Shown: positions 61,660 to 64,000 of the stretch, one piece after another
Layout of the letters: each line of letters opens with the position of its first letter
Numbering within the stretch: the stretch's first letter is position 1
DNA from: an uncultured Bacteroidales bacterium
Lineage (GTDB): Bacteria; Bacteroidota; Bacteroidia; Bacteroidales; F082
DNA length: 64,000 nucleotides
Assembly: GCA_905234275.1 (NCBI GenBank)
Contig: CAJOHD010000006.1
Span: forward strand, 1-64,000
Direction of reading: 5' to 3'
The notes under the pieces: model-generated
Told to the model about the DNA's origin: nothing
The model's database searches: none
Seen by the model: only the letters and a program-made list of their open reading frames with translations
Position numbers and translations under genes: made by a program

Positions 61660-63816
61660 TTAAATATTTTTTATCATTGTTAATACATTTTTATTATCGA
61701 CTCGCTGATAGCGCACCTCATCCATCAGCTTACGCACCATATAGATGCCCAGGCCGCCAATAGGGCGCTCGTCGGCCGAGAGTGTGATGTCGGCTTCAGG
61801 TGCTGCGGTAGGGTCGAAAGGCACGCCGCTGTCGGTTATGATGAATTCTAACGAGTGTTCCTTCAGTATGGCATCCACGTCCACCCGTCCGTCGGTGTCT
61901 TTGGGGTAGGCATAGAGGATGACGTTGGTGACAGCCTCCTCCAGCGCCAAGTTGAGGTTCATCGCCAGAGTCTCATCCAGCTGTTTTTCTTCGGCTATGG
62001 TCTCAATAAACTCTGCCAGCAGAGAAATCTGCTTTATGTCGTTGTGAAGCTCCAGATGCCGCTCCTGCTGTGCAGGAACGTTATGAGCCAGATAGTGGAT
62101 GAATAGCATAGTGAGATCGTCGCTCTGCGGAGCCTCGCCAACAAAGAGCGACACTTGCTGTTTGATGTTTTCCAGATGATCGGCTGAGCTTTTTCTTCCG
62201 TGAAGAGCCTTCTCTATCCGAGCCTCGCCAAATTGTTCCTGTGTTGCGTTTTCGGCTTCTGAGAGTCCGTCGGTATAGAGGAAAATGGCGTCGTCGTAAA
62301 GGAATGGCGTCTCTTGTTCGATGAAATCCACTCCTTTCATGATGCCTATAGGGAGGTTGGGCTCCACAGGCAGCACCCTGATGGCATCGGTGAGTATCAT
62401 TGGCGGGTTGTGACCTGCGTTGCAGTAGCGCAGTCGTCCGGCGCTCAAGTCAAGGACACCACAGAAAAAGGTGACAAACATGCTTCTCTCATTAGCCTCC
62501 GACATAGTGTTGTTCATCAAGGTGACGATTTTTGCAGGACTGTCTTCATGGGCCGACATGGCACGAAACAGGCTTCGGGTAACCGCCATCACAAGAGAGG
62601 CAGGGATACCTTTACCCGAGACGTCGCCTATGCAGAAAAACAGCTTCTCGTCACGGATGAAGAAGTCGTACAGGTCGCCACCCACTTCTTTAGCAGGGAT
62701 GATGGAGGCGGCGAGGTCCAAGTCTTTTCGTTCCGGGAAAGGTGGGAAAGTCTTGGGAATCATAGCCATCTGAATCTCTTGCGCAATATGAAGCTCGTTT
62801 TCAATACGTTCTTTTTGCTCGTTGATTTTCTGGTATTTGGCACGGTTTCTGGCCACCACTCTAAGAATGATAACAATCATGGCGAGACCCAGTAATTGCA
62901 GCAAATGCACCATCAATCCTATTCGGCGGACGCCGATGTAAAGATCTTTTTCGGGAAGCACGATCGACAGCGACCAGCCCGTACGCTCCACAGGTGCGAA
63001 ATACACATGGTTTATTTCTCCTTGGTATTTGACCGGCATCTCGCCATATTGCCCCGCCAACATAGCTTTGTTGACACGGTCGAGGGCTTCATGGTCATCC
63101 GATTCCGAGGCAATCTGGTTGATGGTGGCTTTCATAATCAGGTTTTCAACAGTGCACACCATAATATTTCCATTACGGCTAACGACCATGTTGAAAGCGT
63201 TTGGATAAACCTTCATCCTTTCTATGAGTTCCGCAAGCCACTCCAACGAGATGTCGGCAGTCACGACGGCGGCTATCTTGCCGTTTTTGTCTTTTACCGG
63301 CATGGAAAACGTCGTCATCAGGATGTCGCCTCCGTTTTCGTCGAAATATGGCTCCGACCAATAGCTATCGTCCATCTCAATGGGTTTGGTAAACCATTCC
63401 GAAGACGGATAGTCGTATTCCTTGGTGGCCAGCGAAAGCATCCTCATCTCGCCAGTCTCCAAATCTCTCATGGCGTATGGGGCATAAAAAGGATATTTCT
63501 CGTTGTATCCCGGGACCAGCGCCATTGTCGACCCCACCACGACAGGGTTCTCGCTCACTATCCTTTGGGGAATACGTTCCAGACTGTCGGGAGTTTCCAG
63601 ACACCATTCTGCCACCCAAATACTATTGCGGACGGCGGCTTCGGCCTGGTTCACTACATCCATGATCTTGTTCTCGGCACTTTTCAGTTCACCAGCAGCG
63701 CGGAGCGAGGCCTCTTTTTTGATTTCCTTTTGGGAATAGTGATATTGGATGATAAATGTGGCCTCTAACGTGATAACAGCCACAATCACTAATAACAATC
63801 CGGCTTTGAGTTTCAT
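61660..63816 (-). CDS. Membrane SpoIIE/RsbU phosphatase with sensor and HATPase domains
   Basis: The 718 residues start with a membrane helix, a dCache-type extracellular sensor (about 35-290: YPSSEWFTKPIEMDDSYWSE, VVTADISLEWLAELI) and a second helix (about 300-320). A short coiled coil leads to a PP2C/SpoIIE domain (EVGGDLYDFFIRDEKLFFCI, then GDVSGKGIPASLVMAV at about 395-415). An RsbW-like HATPase domain ends the protein (LNLALEEAVTNVILYAYP, GGLGIYMVRKLMDEVRY). It likely senses a small molecule and sets the phosphorylation state of the STAS protein behind it. No sigma factor is nearby. It overlaps the next gene upstream by 4 nt. Confidence 0.93.
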   Translation of the reverse strand: MKLKAGLLLVIVAVITLEATFIIQYHYSQKEIKKEASLRAAGELKSAENKIMDVVNQAEAAVRNSIWVAEWCLETPDSLERIPQRIVSENPVVVGSTMALVPGYNEKYPFYAPYAMRDLETGEMRMLSLATKEYDYPSSEWFTKPIEMDDSYWSEPYFDENGGDILMTTFSMPVKDKNGKIAAVVTADISLEWLAELIERMKVYPNAFNMVVSRNGNIMVCTVENLIMKATINQIASESDDHEALDRVNKAMLAGQYGEMPVKYQGEINHVYFAPVERTGWSLSIVLPEKDLYIGVRRIGLMVHLLQLLGLAMIVIILRVVARNRAKYQKINEQKERIENELHIAQEIQMAMIPKTFPPFPERKDLDLAASIIPAKEVGGDLYDFFIRDEKLFFCIGDVSGKGIPASLVMAVTRSLFRAMSAHEDSPAKIVTLMNNTMSEANERSMFVTFFCGVLDLSAGRLRYCNAGHNPPMILTDAIRVLPVEPNLPIGIMKGVDFIEQETPFLYDDAIFLYTDGLSEAENATQEQFGEARIEKALHGRKSSADHLENIKQQVSLFVGEAPQSDDLTMLFIHYLAHNVPAQQERHLELHNDIKQISLLAEFIETIAEEKQLDETLAMNLNLALEEAVTNVILYAYPKDTDGRVDVDAILKEHSLEFIITDSGVPFDPTAAPEADITLSADERPIGGLGIYMVRKLMDEVRYQRVDNKNVLTMIKNI

Positions 63817-64000
63817 AATATAGATGTTAATGCTGCACGGAATTCCGGCATAGGCCGTTTGGTGTCTCTTTCAATGATTATGGTCTTAAGTCCGGCGTAT
63901 GGTCTGATGAGGTCCTCAATCTCCTTCAGCGGGATATCTTTCCCGAAATATGCCGGTGCAAAACACTCCCAGAACTTTAAGGCAAGTGCCTTCGACATGT
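63813..64000 (-). CDS. C-terminal part or small protein at the window edge, unknown
   Basis: A minus-strand frame ends at 63813, overlapping the phosphatase start by 4 nt. An ATG at 63998 (MSKALALKFWECFAPAY) is visible, but the frame may run on past the edge. The visible 61 residues contain LKEIEDLIRPYAGLKTIIIE and no recognised motif. The overlap suggests cotranscription with the phosphatase-STAS pair. Confidence 0.45.
   Translation of the reverse strand, partial: MSKALALKFWECFAPAYFGKDIPLKEIEDLIRPYAGLKTIIIERDTKRPMPEFRAALTSIL

Overview
The window looks like a chromosomal segment of an anaerobic member of the Bacteroidota, most likely order Bacteroidales. Several signs agree. Five secreted proteins, plus a fragment at the left edge, end in type IX secretion (T9SS) sorting tails. 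Many genes and both tRNAs are preceded by the TAnnTTTG minus-7 box of the Bacteroidota primary sigma factor. Several families here are typical of the phylum (DUF4270, DUF4175, DUF4292, DUF4595, S46 peptidase, an IPExxxVDY-type protein). An iron-only hydrogenase regulator and a ferrous iron transporter fit anaerobic life. The nearest genus cannot be read from the sequence.

Layout. 1-3400: end of a T9SS protein, an orphan RelB-type antitoxin, topA. 3.4-7.8 kb: DUF3109 protein, starch-synthase-like glycosyltransferase, DUF4270 lipoprotein, cyclophilin, pheS. 7.8-10.5 kb (minus): acpP-fabF-rnc-IPExxxVDY-like. 10.7-16.1 kb: polA, yraN, metG. 16.3-21.8 kb (minus): a membrane TPR/HTH regulator followed by two T9SS proteins, one an M14 carboxypeptidase. 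22-24.3 kb: YidE/AspT-like transporter, argF. 24.5-30.8 kb (plus): tRNA-Lys, TPR/AraC regulator, hydrogenase regulator, comF-like, rlmH, DPP11-like S46 peptidase, nucleoside-gate membrane protein. 30.8-40.7 kb (minus): AI-2E transporter, tRNA-Pro (plus), a small lipoprotein, then flippase-dut-TPR-DUF4292-EnvC, and an NtrY-like histidine kinase. 40.7-47.5 kb: methyltransferase, mnmG between two parS-like palindromes, ybeY, DUF4175. 47.7-52.2 kb: metal permease with HMA domain, a T9SS protein, and another TPR/HTH regulator. 52.4-57.4 kb (plus): gltX, folB, then a cobalamin riboswitch ahead of two T9SS proteins and a CWC protein. 57.4-64 kb (minus): feoAB fusion, DUF4595 lipoprotein, cytidylate-kinase-like protein, STAS protein, SpoIIE phosphatase, edge fragment.

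Most genes are housekeeping or envelope functions. The unusual content is regulatory and repetitive. A palindromic repeat family (starting GTCATT[T/C]CGA) occurs about a dozen times between genes. It also lies inside polA and a regulator gene as translated sequence, and it supplies the stop codons of two other genes. A second short palindrome sits twice in frame in another regulator gene. A third family has two copies whose central hairpin differs by compensatory changes.

Three candidate regulons can be read directly. One is a 16-bp palindrome set 23 bp upstream of the minus-7 boxes of both feoB and the metal permease. One is a pair of GGTACG repeats 10 bp apart in front of both a TPR/HTH regulator and its T9SS neighbour. 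The third is a B12 riboswitch controlling secreted proteins of unknown function, with no transporter gene among them.
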